Positions 31,509 to 32,480 of a stretch of DNA of 32,480 bases are shown here, one piece after another. A model generated the notes under the pieces. It was given only the letters and a program-made list of their open reading frames with translations. It was not told the origin of the DNA and did no database searches. The stretch spans positions 1 to 32,480 of the forward strand of contig JBAYRN010000059.1 in NCBI GenBank assembly GCA_041676625.1. The letters run 5' to 3'. Each line of letters begins with the position of its first letter. Positions within the stretch are counted from its first letter, which is position 1. This stretch comes from JAEXNA01 sp041676625. Lineage in GTDB: Bacteria > Vulcanimicrobiota > Xenobia > Xenobiales > JADMJV01. The translations under genes and the position numbers were made by a program.

Positions 31509-32012
31509 TTAACCCGCGATGGCGACGCCATACAGCGGCTGGGCGATAGGTCCAGGGAAGCCCCCAGGCCCTCCGATGGATACCCCATAAAGCGGCTGGG
31601 CGATGGGACCCGGAAAACTGGGTTGCGGCCCGATGGAGACTCCATAGAGCGGCTGGGCGATAGGACCCGGATTGGGCTGCGGACCGATGGAGACTCCGTA
31701 GAGAGGCTGGGCGATGGGCCCCGGGTTCGGTTGCGGTCCGATGGAAACCCCGTAGAGAGGCTGGGCGATGGGCCCCGGGTTCGGTCGAGGAAACGGATGC
31801 GGACCGGGCTGCACGTATCCTTGCCAGCCCTGCATCATCTGCTGCATAACTTGCATCAGCTGTTGAAAGAAACCCATGAACTGATACGGGTTAAATCCAC
31901 CCACCTGGGGCCTACCATAAGGCTGCCCGATCTGGGGCCCGTAGCCACCCGTTTGGGGCTGCTGATACTGGTGAGGGATATGCTGGTTTCCGCCGACGTT
32001 GCCTGGATACAT
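31509..32012 (-). CDS. Five-repeat LYG-type RiPP precursor (candidate spliceotide)
   Basis: A 167-aa precursor. N-terminal 68 residues are Gly/Gln/Tyr/Pro-rich with a helical patch YQFMGFFQQLMQVMQQMMQG (43-62). The rest is five repeats of PGPIAQPLYGVSIG with short proline linkers; LYG triplets lie at 86-88, 104-106, 122-124, 141-143 and 160-162, the last unit ending GVAIAG. X-Tyr-Gly is the motif cut by spliceases. There is no Nif11 or nitrile-hydratase leader of the usual splicease substrates, so leader recognition must differ. ATG 32012 has GAGGAG 11 bases upstream. Followed by the radical SAM gene. Confidence 0.82.
   Translation of the reverse strand: MYPGNVGGNQHIPHQYQQPQTGGYGPQIGQPYGRPQVGGFNPYQFMGFFQQLMQVMQQMMQGWQGYVQPGPHPFPRPNPGPIAQPLYGVSIGPQPNPGPIAQPLYGVSIGPQPNPGPIAQPLYGVSIGPQPSFPGPIAQPLYGVSIGGPGGFPGPIAQPLYGVAIAG
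31512..31781 (-). repeat. Five tandem core repeats, 54-57 bp
   Basis: Five in-frame units of 18 or 19 codons encode PGPIAQPLYGV. Two adjacent units (around 31680-31781) are almost identical in DNA, while the others differ at many third positions, so the array seems to grow by duplication and to be held by selection on the peptide. Confidence 0.9.
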
Positions 32013-32038
32013 AAAGTTATCTACTCCTCGTTCTCAAC

Positions 32039-32066
32039 ATTATAACGACTTTCTGAGGGACGTCTA
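32039..32066 (-). promoter_or_regulatory. Candidate promoter of the LYG-precursor operon
   Basis: On the minus strand a perfect TATAAT (32039-32044) lies 16 bases downstream of TAGACG (32061-32066, four of six matches to the -35 consensus). A start of transcription near 32032 would leave a leader of about 20 bases containing the GAGGAG at 32024-32029. Confidence 0.55.
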
Positions 32067-32369
32067 GTACTCAAGGGGAGATAGAGACAGATCGCCCGGC
32101 GTGGGCGGCGCGGCTGGTCTGCTGCAAGCGGACCCGCTCGTGGCGCAGGGTGGGCGGTGCGGCGGTCCAGAACGCGAGACCTACGACGAATGCGACCATC
32201 AAACACTTCGACGACCATCAAACACTTCGATTTGAAGGGTACGTCCTCACTCATCTCAAGGCTCCGCTGAGCACGGTAAGTCCGAAGCGGGCGTACCATC
32301 ATCAAATGATCAAGGAATGTTACAGGCACCTTCGGTGACGGTTCCTAGGACCTCCACTTTACTAGGGCC
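32067..32369. other. Non-coding stretch, no gene seen
   Basis: Between the operon promoter and the insertion-like end I see no supportable gene; short frames here lack ribosome sites or family likeness. It holds two related GC-rich segments (GTGGGCGGCGCGG near 32101 and GTGGGCGGTGCGG near 32150) and the 19-bp tandem repeat. Decayed mobile DNA is possible. Confidence 0.5.
32193..32230. repeat. 19-bp tandem repeat, two copies
   Basis: CGACCATCAAACACTTCGA occurs twice without a spacer (32193-32211 and 32212-32230), upstream of the LYG-precursor operon promoter. It may be a regulator-binding pair or a chance duplication. Confidence 0.8.
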
Positions 32370-32480
32370 TGTGGACATTTGGCATTCCGAGCCAAACGCA
32401 GGACATTTTTCTCCTCCTGGAGTGGAATTTTCTGTGGAATAGTGGACCTATTTGAGGAAAATTTCGCTTCAGGAGGTGGA
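32370..32480 (+). mobile_element. Probable left end of an insertion sequence, cut by the window
   Basis: TGTGGACATTT at 32370 begins a region with repeated GGACATTT-like words (32372, 32401, and GGAATTTT at 32424), as at ends of IS21-like elements. A 20-bp dyad with 17 matches follows (32413-32432 and 32457-32476) and ends in AGGAGG, which would serve a gene just outside the window, probably a transposase. The region resembles the interior of the 168-bp element at 26251-26330. Family assignment is tentative. Confidence 0.45.

Noticed and set aside
31512..31781. Possible CRISPR array
   Set aside because: Repeats are in-frame coding units with synonymous divergence and no unique spacers.
31074..32045. 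Long plus-strand open frame with repeated IERLGDR-like units over the LYG precursor
   Set aside because: It is the complement of the tandem repeat array and part of the radical SAM gene; the minus-strand frame has the promoter, ribosome site and meaningful family context.
32021..32338. Short frames on both strands in the gene-free end
   Set aside because: No ribosome sites, Arg/Pro-rich translations and no recognisable family; the 19-bp repeat breaks any consistent frame.
1..32480. tRNA, rRNA or riboswitch genes
   Set aside because: Read through the intergenic regions by eye; no cloverleaf, rRNA segment or known riboswitch core was recognised. A covariance-model scan was not possible.

Overview
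The window is a GC-rich, densely packed bacterial chromosome segment with many overlapping or abutting genes. A complete cbb3-type (microaerobic) oxidase operon, an outer set of redox and stress regulators, and two multi-core peptide (RiPP) loci point to a free-living bacterium that meets low oxygen. The RiPP families here are best known from cyanobacteria, but cyanobacteria generally lack cbb3 oxidase, so I do not assign a phylum.

Layout. 0-1.4 kb: a VapC-like PIN toxin and phosphotransacetylase. 1.5-3.0 kb: a microviridin-like graspetide locus, a three-core precursor followed by one ATP-grasp ligase. 3.1-7.1 kb: a tandem PilZ protein, two convergent paralogues of unknown function and a DedA membrane protein. 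7.1-8.3 kb: an FMN 2-hydroxyacid dehydrogenase broken by a 23-bp tandem duplication. 8.3-11.1 kb: an MFS transporter, a BON-MscS channel and a small unknown gene. 11.2-14.0 kb: SlyD-type FKBP, tandem universal stress protein and pyruvate kinase. 14.2-21.6 kb: the cco operon on the minus strand, ccoN-O-Q-P-(42-aa gene)-H-I-S-G, ending at a strong bidirectional terminator. ccoQ, ccoS and the 42-aa gene are very short. 21.7-26.2 kb: a degenerate receiver-like protein, PAS histidine kinase, CBS-OsmC fusion, NarL-type regulator, Crp/Fnr regulator and ZIP metal transporter. Two operator-like sites stand out here: an FNR-like palindrome upstream of ccoN, and a near-perfect DosR/DevR-type box at the end of the response regulator gene. 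26.2-26.4 kb: a 168-bp inverted-repeat element. 26.4-30.0 kb: an unusual FAD oxidoreductase fused to a CxxCxxCC (YkgJ/FliB-like) domain, and an EF-hand plus M14 carboxypeptidase. 30.0-32.0 kb (minus strand): a candidate spliceotide locus, made of a precursor with five LYG repeats, a radical SAM/SPASM enzyme and a 92-aa partner, in the order known for plpA-plpX-plpY. 32.0-32.5 kb: no gene; short repeats and what looks like the left end of an insertion sequence running off the window.

How it fits together. The middle of the window reads as an oxygen/redox response island: sensor kinase, DosR-like regulator, Crp/Fnr regulator, CBS-OsmC protein, stress protein and high-affinity oxidase. The two RiPP loci are the least ordinary parts. 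The graspetide cores have lost the lysine needed for the microviridin lactam and the locus has lost the second ligase, a matched pair of losses predicting a lactone-only product. The LYG-repeat precursor would, if the radical SAM enzyme is a splicease, become a protein carrying several alpha-keto-beta-amino acids.
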